From an uncultured Bacteroides sp. (GTDB lineage: Bacteria; Bacteroidota; Bacteroidia; Cytophagales; Cyclobacteriaceae): a DNA stretch of 64,000 bases. The notes under the pieces were generated by a model, which worked only from the letters and a program-made list of their open reading frames with translations, had not been told where the DNA came from and did not search any database. Positions 44,852-53,576 of the stretch are shown here, piece by piece. Both the position numbers and the translations under genes were made by a program. The stretch covers positions 62,001-126,000 of the forward strand of contig CABHOV010000029.1 in NCBI GenBank assembly GCA_902168185.1, read 5' to 3'. The stretch's first letter is position 1, and each line of letters opens with the position of its first letter.

Positions 44852-45925
44852 ATGCACGACAGTCCTGACTACCTGGAGATCAAACGTATTGGAAAACTTT
44901 CCAAGGATGGAGTATTTATCTATAAAACAGATGATCGTAATTTTCAATATCTGAATGCCGCCTTCGCGGAAATCTTTGATGTAGCCCATGAGGATATATA
45001 CTCTCAATCCAGGTTGTTGCTCGCTTTAATTATATCGGAAGATCAGCATTACTTACAATCACGATTCGCAGACCTTTTACAAACAGGCTGCATTACCAGT
45101 ACCGAGTTTCGGATCAGGTTGTCCAACGGAGTGCTTAAGCATGTTTCCTGTGATGCGTATGTACTGGATAATCAAACCACGATCATCGGCTTTGTAAAGG
45201 ATGTGAGCAAGAGCAAAGAGCACGAAAATTATATCATTAACTACGGAGCCAAGAAAGATACGTTACTTGATACGATTACCCATAACTTGTACGGCCCACT
45301 CAATTTATCGCAGAGTATAACCCGCAGAATTCAGGAGTCGTACAGCGATGGAAAGTATAAAGAATTGAGTCCCTACGTTCATCTCATTCACGAGATCACC
45401 AGCGAATGTATCGATATAGTCACCAATTTTTTAAGAGAAGAGCACCAGGAGTCGGAGCGTATCTTCGTTAAGAAAAGCCGCTTTGATATTATCGAGAGAG
45501 TCAGAGCTACATTGAGTAAGTTGGTGGAAACGAATCATGATAAGAACTTCAGACTGATCACAAACCTGGAAAACCTATATATCAATGCTGATAGTGTCAA
45601 ATTCTTTCAGACACTCCATAACCTGGTTTCAAACGCTATCAAATTTACTCCTGAAGGCGGTCAGATTGATATAATGCTGGATGAAGCAGAAGATAGTTTT
45701 ACCATTTGTGTGAGAGACAACGGTATAGGTATACCGAAGCAGTTGCAGCCTATGATTTTTAAAAAAGACGCAGCAACCGGTCGCCCGGGATTAAAAGGCG
45801 AAAAATCCATTGGCTTGGGATTACCCATCGTTAAAAGTCTTGTCGAGCTAATGAATGGTGATATGTGGTTTGAAAGCGAAGAGAATAAGGGCTCAGCATT
45901 CTTTGTAAAGCTTCCCAAGGAGTAG
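44852..45925 (+). CDS. Soluble PAS histidine kinase
   Basis: A 357-residue protein with one PAS domain (about residues 10-125; SKDGVFIYKTDDRNFQYLNA, EFRIRLSNGVLKHV), a dimerisation helix with H144 in TITHNLYGPLNLSQ, and an ATPase domain with N box LHNLVSNAIKFTPEGG, G1 VRDNGIGIPK and G2 SIGLGLPIVKSLVELMNG. No membrane segment, so it senses a cytoplasmic signal or redox state. It is paired with the NarL-type regulator 41 bases upstream. Confidence 0.92.
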   Translation: MHDSPDYLEIKRIGKLSKDGVFIYKTDDRNFQYLNAAFAEIFDVAHEDIYSQSRLLLALIISEDQHYLQSRFADLLQTGCITSTEFRIRLSNGVLKHVSCDAYVLDNQTTIIGFVKDVSKSKEHENYIINYGAKKDTLLDTITHNLYGPLNLSQSITRRIQESYSDGKYKELSPYVHLIHEITSECIDIVTNFLREEHQESERIFVKKSRFDIIERVRATLSKLVETNHDKNFRLITNLENLYINADSVKFFQTLHNLVSNAIKFTPEGGQIDIMLDEAEDSFTICVRDNGIGIPKQLQPMIFKKDAATGRPGLKGEKSIGLGLPIVKSLVELMNGDMWFESEENKGSAFFVKLPKE

Positions 45926-46164
45926 AATAGCAGCTTATACTATATTTTTCCGCACTATATCCTGGCGTATTTCCTGAAACGCTCAGATCAAAAAAGACTA
46001 AATACAAGAATGTATTTTAAAATAGCCTATACTGGTGAAATCCGTAGGATTAACATTCACAGGTATATTTCAGTATGGTATTTCTCCCTTGAAGCAACGC
46101 GTTGAACCACTGTGTAATATCCTACACAGGACTACTTTTTTCATGTCATGAATAAAGAAATGAT

Positions 46165-46527
46165 ATGATTCAACAGATCACTGAAATTCCAAATACCATG
46201 GTTGCGTTCCGCGCAGTTGATGAAGTAACGGAAGCTGATTTCAAAAATACGGTGCTACCCGCGGTACGCGAGTTGGTAAAGCGCACTGGTAAACTGAATT
46301 ACCTGTTAGTAGTGGATACTCCATTGAAGAATTTTACAATAGGAGCGTGGTGGCAGGATGCACTCTTAGGATTAAAAGAACTAACCCACTGGAATCGTGT
46401 AGCCATCCTTACCGACTCCGATGGTATAAATAGCTTTACGGATGCATTTGGCATTATGATTCCCGGAGAGTTTAGAGGGTACAAGCAAGATCAGCTTTCG
46501 GAAGCGATCGATTGGGTGGCAGGCTGA
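46165..46527 (+). CDS. SpoIIAA-like (STAS-related, DUF3478) protein
   Basis: A 120-residue protein matching the SpoIIAA-like family: VAFRAVDEVTEADFKNTVLP, LNYLLVVDTPLKNF, GAWWQDALLGLKELTHWNRVAILTD, and a final EAIDWVAG. Members have a STAS-like fold and may bind lipids; function is not settled. It follows the two-component pair but with 239 bases between, so co-transcription is uncertain. Confidence 0.85.
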   Translation: MIQQITEIPNTMVAFRAVDEVTEADFKNTVLPAVRELVKRTGKLNYLLVVDTPLKNFTIGAWWQDALLGLKELTHWNRVAILTDSDGINSFTDAFGIMIPGEFRGYKQDQLSEAIDWVAG

Positions 46528-46952
46528 ATGTGGTGATGAAGTATAAAGTATATCATACGCAAAGTATACCTGAAAGTTTATACTTGGGAGACTGCCAGGG
46601 TTGCAGGTTATATAATGTTCGTCAGACAGATTTACGGATCATTAAATCTTTATACTGACAGATTTGTTTAACTGCAGGAACCTATACAAATTTTTATTTA
46701 CCCTTTGGCAACAGAATTTTCACACTTCTCCAATGAAATCATACACAAGACGAAATCCATTCCTTATTTGTAAAAATACTTGGCCCCAAGGTTGCAATAT
46801 CGATAATACTTCTTGGCAATAGAAGTAAAGTTATGGACCCTTTCTGTAGACATAAATGCTCTGTTAATCCACACTCCACGCAGTTTACTGCTGATCAGAA
46901 GTCAAATGAGGTTGGAACCGTTTTTTCAAATCTGGAAGTGATACGTACCACT
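46528..46952. other. Intergenic stretch with AAGTATA repeats
   Basis: About 425 bases with no supported gene. The heptamer AAGTATA occurs at 46539, 46546 and 46562 and its complement TATACTT at 46579, all within 47 bases; outer copies can pair as AAGTATAAA/TTTATACTT. The transpeptidase frame is open back to 46833 but that part lacks the lipoprotein start and reads like leader DNA. Confidence 0.4.
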
Positions 46953-48755
46953 ATGAGGAACAAGATGTATAAAAAAGTTTACGGGTTTGGAGTAAGTGCA
47001 CTTTGCGTTTCCATATTCTTTTCTTGTAGTAAAAATATTACGCCGGTTGATACCGCTAAAACCAAAGTACAGCAGGAAACAGTGGCTGCTGCTGATTCTC
47101 TTGAAACCGAGAAAGTAGTAAGAGCTGGACGCAGTTTATCAATCGATACGTTGCAACATCCGCTCGATACCCGGAAGACTGAAGTGTGGAAGCGTGATGC
47201 TGACTACAATCTGAAAGTCCATGATAAAGTGGTGCGCTTCTACGCGCTGAACGATTACAGAACCAAATGGCTTGGAGAATATGCTCCTAATTCATTCTAC
47301 CAAAAGTTTACGGAACTGGTAGCGAATTCTGTCAGCTATGGACTTGTACCTGAAGATTATACAATAACAGGCATTGAAGAAAAATTAAATGACCTGTATA
47401 AGAAACAGCCGCTGGATACAGCTGCTATAACTGCTCTCGATATACAGATCAGCGAGCGATTCTTTTTGTTAACCACACACATGATGGATGGCAAGATCCG
47501 CTACCCTGGCAACGGAGCAGCAATCTGGATTCGCGATACAAAGCAGAATGATCGTACGTCTGATGTATTTGCGCTGGCAGAGACAATAGAGCCTGAGCAG
47601 TTAACTGCTTCCATCACGAAGCTGCAACCGGCTTATGAGCAATATCAAAAATTGCAGAAGGCATTGGAGCAGTACCGCACGCTGGAAAAGTCTGAGCCTG
47701 TAGCCCTTACGTTGAATACTTCTGTGGGCAAGATCAAGCCTGAAGATAAGAACCTCATTATACCGCTTATTCGCAGAAAGCTGGCACTTACTGATTTGAA
47801 AGTATATGCCATGCCGGTGGACTCTGTTTCAGGTAAAATGGACTCCCTGCGTTACGACACTGAGCTGGTGTCCGCCATCAAATGGTTTCAGTTTCGTCAT
47901 GGCCTGGAGCCCGATGGAATTATAGGGGAGAAGACTTTGAAATTCCTGAATCAATCCTTTAAGGAAAAAGCAAACATCATTGCCCTAAACATGGAGCGAC
48001 TTCGCTGGTTGCCCAAGGATAAGTACAACGACAACTATATCATGGTAAACATTCCGGAGTATAAACTGAGAATGATCGAGAATCAGAAAGAGGTTTTCAA
48101 CATGCGCGTTATTGTCGGTGCTCCTGGTAAACCAACACCAGTTTTTAATGATGCTGTGAACCATATTATATTCAGTCCTACATGGACAGTGCCCACCAGC
48201 ATTATCAAAGAGGAGATCATTCCGAGATTGCGGAAAGATTCTTCATACTACACGCAAAAGAACTATGCGTTCTTTAAGAATGAAGAGACCATTGATCCTG
48301 CAGGAGAGTCCTGGAAGGATGAAGAGATCAACCCCTATAAATACCGCATTGTACAACAACCCGGTCCGGATAACTCGCTGGGGCTTGTGAAATTCGGAAT
48401 GCCGAACAAGATGAATATATACTTGCATGACACACCCAATCATTCATTGTTCAATAAAACGTACAGAGCATTGAGTCACGGTTGCGTACGACTGGATGAA
48501 CCCGCATTATTTGCAGAGTATCTATTGCGCGATCAAAAGGGATGGAATAAAGCCACGGTACAAAATGCCATGAAAGCGGGCACACCTACTACAATACATT
48601 TAAGAAAGAGATACCCGGTACACATCGAGTATCATACCGCCTGGGTAGATGAAAACGGTCTTATCAATTTCCGTGAAGATATATACGGCCACGACAGACG
48701 CCAGTTAGAACAATTATATCCGACGGATAAAGCGTCTGCAGTAGCAGGTATATAG
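46953..48755 (+). CDS. YcbB/LdtD-like L,D-transpeptidase, lipoprotein
   Basis: A 600-residue protein. From the ATG at 46953 it begins with MRNKMYKKVYGFGVSALC followed by a cysteine in the near-lipobox FFSCS, so it is probably a lipoprotein of the periplasm. A scaffold domain (about 60-290) is followed by a peptidoglycan-binding domain (LVSAIKWFQFRHGLEPDGIIG) and the YkuD catalytic domain with C511 in SHGCVRLDEP and the upstream His in YLHDTPN. It makes 3-3 cross-links in peptidoglycan or attaches proteins to it. A second, unrelated-type transpeptidase is convergent 25 bases away, so wall remodelling is concentrated here. Confidence 0.93.
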   Translation: MRNKMYKKVYGFGVSALCVSIFFSCSKNITPVDTAKTKVQQETVAAADSLETEKVVRAGRSLSIDTLQHPLDTRKTEVWKRDADYNLKVHDKVVRFYALNDYRTKWLGEYAPNSFYQKFTELVANSVSYGLVPEDYTITGIEEKLNDLYKKQPLDTAAITALDIQISERFFLLTTHMMDGKIRYPGNGAAIWIRDTKQNDRTSDVFALAETIEPEQLTASITKLQPAYEQYQKLQKALEQYRTLEKSEPVALTLNTSVGKIKPEDKNLIIPLIRRKLALTDLKVYAMPVDSVSGKMDSLRYDTELVSAIKWFQFRHGLEPDGIIGEKTLKFLNQSFKEKANIIALNMERLRWLPKDKYNDNYIMVNIPEYKLRMIENQKEVFNMRVIVGAPGKPTPVFNDAVNHIIFSPTWTVPTSIIKEEIIPRLRKDSSYYTQKNYAFFKNEETIDPAGESWKDEEINPYKYRIVQQPGPDNSLGLVKFGMPNKMNIYLHDTPNHSLFNKTYRALSHGCVRLDEPALFAEYLLRDQKGWNKATVQNAMKAGTPTTIHLRKRYPVHIEYHTAWVDENGLINFREDIYGHDRRQLEQLYPTDKASAVAGI

Positions 48756-48780
48756 TGCTGGAGTATATAGCGTGCGTTTA

Positions 48781-49566
48781 TTACTTGGAGAGCTTAGCGA
48801 TTACGCTATAATTATCAAGCAACTGATCCAGGTTTAAATACTTGGACGTAGAGAGATAATTTTCATCATTGTAATACGCGAAGATGGCGGTGTGATCTTT
48901 AATTGTATTAATCACTTCTTTTGAGATTTCTTTTGGCAATGCAGGGCATCCCTGGCTTCTTCCCAACCGGCCATAACGCTTGATCCAGTATTCGCTTACG
49001 TAATCAGCATCATGCATTACAACGGCACGCTTGCGCATGTTGTCATTGTATCCACTTTCCACGCCATCCAGTTTCAGGCTATATCCTTTACTTCCTATAT
49101 ACGTCTCGGCTGTAATATAGAATCCGAGACTGCTTTGGTTGGAGTGTACTATATTTGAAAATGACTTAGCCATTTCCTCGCCCGTATTTTTTCCATGGCT
49201 TACATACGTGAAAAATTTCACAGTATGACTCGCTATATCAATGGTATAGAAACGCTTTGTGCTACTGGGTTTAGTGAAGTCTATAATCGATAACAAATTC
49301 TTATCGCTGAGTTTTCCCTGCATCCGAAGTGTATAGTATCCGATAACGGCATACCTGAAAACTTTATAGGACAGATCATATTGTTCAAGACCTATAGATG
49401 TATAAAGTGATTGGATGGAGTCTTCAAAACTTACAGCCACGGATTGCTCTGTGTGAGAAGAGTCTGCGACTGCATTGATTTTTGTAGAAGAGGTGTAATT
49501 TGATTTTGCGGGTTGTGCAGGTGAAAAGGAATACCAAGCTAACAACAGATATACTGCGTATGTCAT
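48781..49566 (-). CDS. Murein L,D-transpeptidase catalytic domain family protein
   Basis: A 261-residue exported protein with a hydrophobic N-terminus (YAVYLLLAWYSFSPAQPA). The conserved core is that of the PF13645 family: FYTIDIASHTVKFFTYVSHG, SSLGFYITAETYIGSKG, KRAVVMHDADYVS and the catalytic GRLGRSQGCPALP with its cysteine. Such proteins are predicted periplasmic L,D-transpeptidases or carboxypeptidases. It is convergent with the YcbB-like enzyme. Confidence 0.9.
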   Translation of the reverse strand: MTYAVYLLLAWYSFSPAQPAKSNYTSSTKINAVADSSHTEQSVAVSFEDSIQSLYTSIGLEQYDLSYKVFRYAVIGYYTLRMQGKLSDKNLLSIIDFTKPSSTKRFYTIDIASHTVKFFTYVSHGKNTGEEMAKSFSNIVHSNQSSLGFYITAETYIGSKGYSLKLDGVESGYNDNMRKRAVVMHDADYVSEYWIKRYGRLGRSQGCPALPKEISKEVINTIKDHTAIFAYYNDENYLSTSKYLNLDQLLDNYSVIAKLSK

Positions 49567-49866
49567 TCTTAAGAGGGGGTTATTTTAAGACAATGCGAAG
49601 CAACTACGAAATGGATTTTTAAAAAAATTAAAAAAACGCGAAAAAGTACATCTGAGCTTAAATCAAGTCGAAATGAACCGCGTCTTTCGAAAAAATCAAT
49701 CTTAAGTATACGTAACGGGTAGCGATTTCTACAGTTCTCTTCTGTGAAATAATGGATATGTCGATAAAGTGAGTTATGTTAGAGGTTAGTATGCCCTGGA
49801 AAATCAAGTGATGTGTTCCGGGAATGCAGACAGAAAACTATATTTCAGCACTAAAGTTCTACAATC

Positions 49867-51093
49867 ATGACCCTGAAAGCGGCCTTTACAGAAAAGAAAT
49901 ATCTCGTTACCATGATTTTCGTGACATCCTTATTTATGTTGTGGGGTATCGCGATCACTATGGGTGACGTGCTCAATAAACATTTTCAAAACGTATTGAG
50001 CGTGTCCAAATCCGAATCGGGGCTTGTTCAATTCTCAATTTTCGGAGCCTATGCAGTGATGGGTATACCCGCAGGATTATTCATGAAAAGATTCGGATAC
50101 AAAAACGGAGTACTCCTCGGATTATTCCTATATGCATTGGGCGCATTCTTGTTTGTGCCTGCAGCAAACTCAGAGTCCTTTACTTTTTTTCGTGGCGCAT
50201 TGTTTATACTCGCCTGTGGCCTGGCTACACTTGAGACGGTAGCGCATCCTTTTGTGGCTTCACTCGGAGATCAGCGCACAAGTGATCAACGGATTAATTT
50301 CGCGCAATCGTTTAATGGATTAGGAGCAGTACTCGGGCCGTTGCTCGGAGGATTTTTTATTCTTCGTGCCGGCCAGGATTATTCGCATGAACTTGATTCG
50401 GTGAAATTCCTATATATAGCCATCGGATCCGTAATCACGGTGATTGGAGTATCGTTTGCATTTGTAAAAGTGCCGCCCATTTCTGATCCACATGATTCAA
50501 GTATAGATATAGCATCAACAGGAGCCGTTGCTCCGAAGAAGAAACTATTTCAACATCCTCATTTTGTGTGGGCAGCGATCGCGCAGTTCTTTAACGTAGC
50601 GGCACAAGGCGGAACGTGGGCATACTTCATTAACTATAGCGTGGAAATCAATCCAGGCATGAGCGATGAACGTGGTGCCTATTTCTTTTCACTGAGTATG
50701 GTAGCGATGATGGCCGGAAGATTTTTGTCCACTTTCCTTATGCGATTTATAGCTCCGAATAAATTACTTTCCATATATGCGTTAGCGAATATTGTACTCT
50801 GCATCATCATTGCGCAGAGCTGGGGTACAGTGTCCTTTGTGTCGCTCATCATGTTAAACTTCTTCTTCAGCATAATGTTCCCCACAATATTTAGCTTGGG
50901 ATTAAAAGACATGGGTAAATATACCCAGCAGGCTTCCTCCTATATTGTGATGGGCGTGGTAGGCGGTGCACTGTTCCCGCCTATTATGGGGATTGTAGCA
51001 AACAAGAGCATTGCCGCTGCGTATTATCTGCCAATCATCTGCTATGCAGTGATCTTTGTCTATGGCTATACACTTTATAAAGTAAGGAAATAG
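49867..51093 (+). CDS. FucP-like major facilitator sugar:H+ symporter
   Basis: A 408-residue inner-membrane protein with twelve hydrophobic helices. It resembles the L-fucose permease group: FMLWGIAITMGDVLNKHFQ, SKSESGLVQFSIFGAYAVMG, LATLETVAHPFVASLGD and the RINFAQSFNGLGAVLGPLLGG stretch. It probably takes up a hexose or related sugar with protons; specificity cannot be read. The gene has its own strong terminator and no sugar-metabolism neighbour. The 300 bases before it hold nothing I recognise beyond a TATATTTC near-consensus -7 box at about 49842. Confidence 0.9.
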   Translation: MTLKAAFTEKKYLVTMIFVTSLFMLWGIAITMGDVLNKHFQNVLSVSKSESGLVQFSIFGAYAVMGIPAGLFMKRFGYKNGVLLGLFLYALGAFLFVPAANSESFTFFRGALFILACGLATLETVAHPFVASLGDQRTSDQRINFAQSFNGLGAVLGPLLGGFFILRAGQDYSHELDSVKFLYIAIGSVITVIGVSFAFVKVPPISDPHDSSIDIASTGAVAPKKKLFQHPHFVWAAIAQFFNVAAQGGTWAYFINYSVEINPGMSDERGAYFFSLSMVAMMAGRFLSTFLMRFIAPNKLLSIYALANIVLCIIIAQSWGTVSFVSLIMLNFFFSIMFPTIFSLGLKDMGKYTQQASSYIVMGVVGGALFPPIMGIVANKSIAAAYYLPIICYAVIFVYGYTLYKVRK

Positions 51094-51124
51094 CGAAATA
51101 TAGATTTGAAGTTAAAGTATGAAG

Positions 51125-51163
51125 GGCCTTGTCGGGATGTTGATTCCGGTAAGGCCTTTTTTT
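51125..51163 (+). terminator. Intrinsic terminator of the FucP-like gene
   Basis: Stem GGCCTTGTCGG with TCCGGTAAGGCC (two wobbles) and a nine-base loop, followed by seven T. Confidence 0.82.
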
Positions 51164-51452
51164 ATATAGCGAAGGGTTGATGTAATCACGATAGAAATCT
51201 ATACTTGACTTTCCTGATTTGTTAAACGAACGGAGCTGAGTGCTTTTATCGGTATGTTTTCTGGAGTCCAATACCACATAATTTGTCGTGATAAGCAAGT
51301 GCGTTTTCTTCGGAGAAACAGGAATGTCTGTAGAAGATCTTGTACAATGAAAAGAACAATCCGTTACATATCTGCATAATCAGTCCTAAAATACATGGGA
51401 AGAAGATCTGGCGCTGAATTTTAAGAGTTGTTCATTTATATAGCGAAAGATC
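51164..51452. other. Leader region upstream of TerC gene
   Basis: About 290 bases with no gene. Because TerC/YkoY genes elsewhere are often controlled by the manganese (yybP-ykoY) riboswitch, I looked for its conserved blocks and did not find them. Confidence 0.35.
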
Positions 51453-52226
51453 ATGGAATCTATTTTAACAACCGAAGGACTGGTGAGTTTGGTAACATTG
51501 ACATTCCTGGAAATTGTTTTGGGTATAGATAATGTTGTTTTTATTTCGATTTTGACAGGGCGACTTCCTCAAGCGCAACAAAGCAGGGCCCGTGCGTTGG
51601 GTATCGGTCTCGCGCTGGTAGCCAGAATACTTTTACTGCTGGGTGTGAGTTGGCTCATTGGATTGCAGAAACCAATCTTCACATTCAACGATTTTCAACT
51701 CAGCTATCGCGATATAATTCTCTTGGCCGGTGGACTTTTTCTGATTGGTAAAAGCGTATCAGAAATTCACGCCAAGATTGAAGGCGCTGGTAAAACAGAA
51801 ATGAAAAGCAAACCACTGAGCCTGCGTGCAGCAATTATTCAGATTATTTTAATCGATCTTATTTTTTCACTGGACTCTATACTGACAGCCATTGGTCTTG
51901 TTGAAAACGTGCTCATTATCATTATTGCCGTGGTGATCTCGCTATCGGTGATGCTGTTCTTTTCACGCGCCATCAGCGACTTCATTAATCAACATCCGGC
52001 TATGAAGCTTCTCGCACTTGCTTTCCTGGTCATGATCGGAACATTGTTGGTAGTGGAAGGTTTCCATATCCATGTGCCACGTGGATATATATACTTCTCC
52101 ATGGCGTTTGCGCTGGGTATAGAGCTGTTGAATATGAAGATCAGAAAGAAGACTGTTGTCATTACCGAAGTAGAACCCCAGCCCGATAAAAAAGTAAAAG
52201 CAAGTAACACGGTGCGTAATATTTAA
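51453..52226 (+). CDS. TerC/YkoY-family integral membrane protein
   Basis: A 257-residue protein with about seven hydrophobic helices. The hallmarks are two acidic motifs in membrane helices, FLEIVLGIDNVVFISIL near the start and LIDLIFSLDSILTAIG in the middle, which are the metal-contact sites of TerC proteins. Family members export manganese or load it into secreted enzymes, and some are linked with tellurite resistance. The sugar-dehydrogenase-like lipoprotein gene begins 17 bases after the stop, so the two are co-transcribed; supply of a divalent metal to that exported protein would be an attractive but unproven link. Confidence 0.93.
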   Translation: MESILTTEGLVSLVTLTFLEIVLGIDNVVFISILTGRLPQAQQSRARALGIGLALVARILLLLGVSWLIGLQKPIFTFNDFQLSYRDIILLAGGLFLIGKSVSEIHAKIEGAGKTEMKSKPLSLRAAIIQIILIDLIFSLDSILTAIGLVENVLIIIIAVVISLSVMLFFSRAISDFINQHPAMKLLALAFLVMIGTLLVVEGFHIHVPRGYIYFSMAFALGIELLNMKIRKKTVVITEVEPQPDKKVKASNTVRNI

Positions 52227-52243
52227 TCAACCGGTATATATAA

Positions 52244-53560
52244 ATGAAAGCCATCATCCGGATATTCTTTCTGCTGATCATAATTTTTTTAACGGCTTGT
52301 AATTCGCGTAAGCAGGAAAATGTACAGACATCCTTGGACACTGTTGCAGCGTCTCAAGGAGATACAGCATTGCCAGTTCCGTACGCGACCAAATCCGTGA
52401 AGAATTTTTGCGATGTACTGGGCTGGCCTGCCGATAAAACACCTATTGCTCCCGAGGGATTTACCGTAACGAAGTTTGCGGATAGTCTGCGGAATCCACG
52501 ATGGATCTATATAGGTGAAAACGGAGATATATTTGTTTCGGAAGCAAATACAGAAGCGAAAGGCGGAAAGAAGATTGTGAATGAACTCACGGGTAAAGAT
52601 GATTCGCAGAACCTTGGCGAAAGTGCAAATCGTATTACGCTGTTTCGTGATACTAATAGAGATGGTAAACCTGACGAGCGTCATGTCTTTTTATCAGGTC
52701 TTACGCAACCCTTCGGTATGCTCATACTCAATAATCATTTTTATGTTGCCAATACCGATGGTGTCTGGCGTTACCCCTATAGATCAGGCGAGAATTCCAT
52801 TAAAGTAAAAGGAGAGAAGATCCTTCCGTTGCCCGCGGGTGGCTATAACAATCATTGGACACGAAATATTATAGCAAACGAGAATAACTCCAAGATATAT
52901 ATAGCGGTGGGTTCTGGTAGTAATAATGGTGAGAACGGAATGGAGTATGAATTCCACCGGGCAAATATACTAGAGATCAATCCTGATGGATCGGGTCTTC
53001 GCGTTTATGCAGGAGGACTACGCAATCCGGTAGGTATAGATTTGCAGCCCGGTACGCATACGCTTTGGGCAGCCGTAAATGAACGCGATGATCTTGGAGA
53101 TGAACTTGTACCAGACTATCTCACTAGTGTAAAAGAGAATGGATTCTATGGATGGCCCTATACTTATTTCGGTAATCACGATGATCCAGGTGTTGACCTT
53201 CCGTTACCGGATTCTCTCAAAAATGTACTCACTCCCGAAGTAAAGCTTGAAGCACACTCTGCGTCTCTGGGATTTACATTCTATGATGCAAAAGCGTTTC
53301 CTGCTAAATTTCACAACGGTGCATTCATAGGACAACACGGCTCCTGGAACAAGTCTACGCTTGCAGGCTATAAAGTTGTTTTCGTTCCCTTTAATAATAA
53401 CAAGCCCGGTGTGCCTGAAGATTTTCTTACAGGTTTTATTAAAGACGCCAGTAAGAACGAGGTATATGGCCGCCCGGTAGGAGTGACCGTTGCTGCAGAT
53501 GGTGCCTTGCTGGTAGCAGACGATGCAGCCAACACCATTTGGCGCGTAAGTGCTCAGTAA
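52244..53560 (+). CDS. PQQ-dependent sugar dehydrogenase-like (sorbosone/GDH-B type) lipoprotein
   Basis: A 438-residue protein with a lipoprotein signal peptide (MKAIIRIFFLLIIIFLTAC). The rest is a six-bladed propeller of the soluble glucose/sorbosone dehydrogenase type: GFTVTKFADSLRNPRWIYIG, ITLFRDTNRDGKPDERHVFL, YVANTDGVWRYPY, VGSGSNNGENG, GGLRNPVGIDLQPGTHTLW, and FIGQHGSWNKS. These proteins oxidise sugars with PQQ and calcium in the periplasm; PQQ synthesis genes are not in the window. Co-transcribed with TerC and convergent with the antiporter. Confidence 0.88.
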   Translation: MKAIIRIFFLLIIIFLTACNSRKQENVQTSLDTVAASQGDTALPVPYATKSVKNFCDVLGWPADKTPIAPEGFTVTKFADSLRNPRWIYIGENGDIFVSEANTEAKGGKKIVNELTGKDDSQNLGESANRITLFRDTNRDGKPDERHVFLSGLTQPFGMLILNNHFYVANTDGVWRYPYRSGENSIKVKGEKILPLPAGGYNNHWTRNIIANENNSKIYIAVGSGSNNGENGMEYEFHRANILEINPDGSGLRVYAGGLRNPVGIDLQPGTHTLWAAVNERDDLGDELVPDYLTSVKENGFYGWPYTYFGNHDDPGVDLPLPDSLKNVLTPEVKLEAHSASLGFTFYDAKAFPAKFHNGAFIGQHGSWNKSTLAGYKVVFVPFNNNKPGVPEDFLTGFIKDASKNEVYGRPVGVTVAADGALLVADDAANTIWRVSAQ

Positions 53561-53576
53561 GTATATATAGCTCCTT

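Noticed and set aside
46833-46952. 40-codon extension of the YcbB-like gene
   Set aside because: It would bury the lipoprotein signal sequence that begins at 46953.
51164-51452. Possible manganese (yybP-ykoY) riboswitch before TerC
   Set aside because: None of the conserved blocks of that riboswitch could be found on the plus strand.
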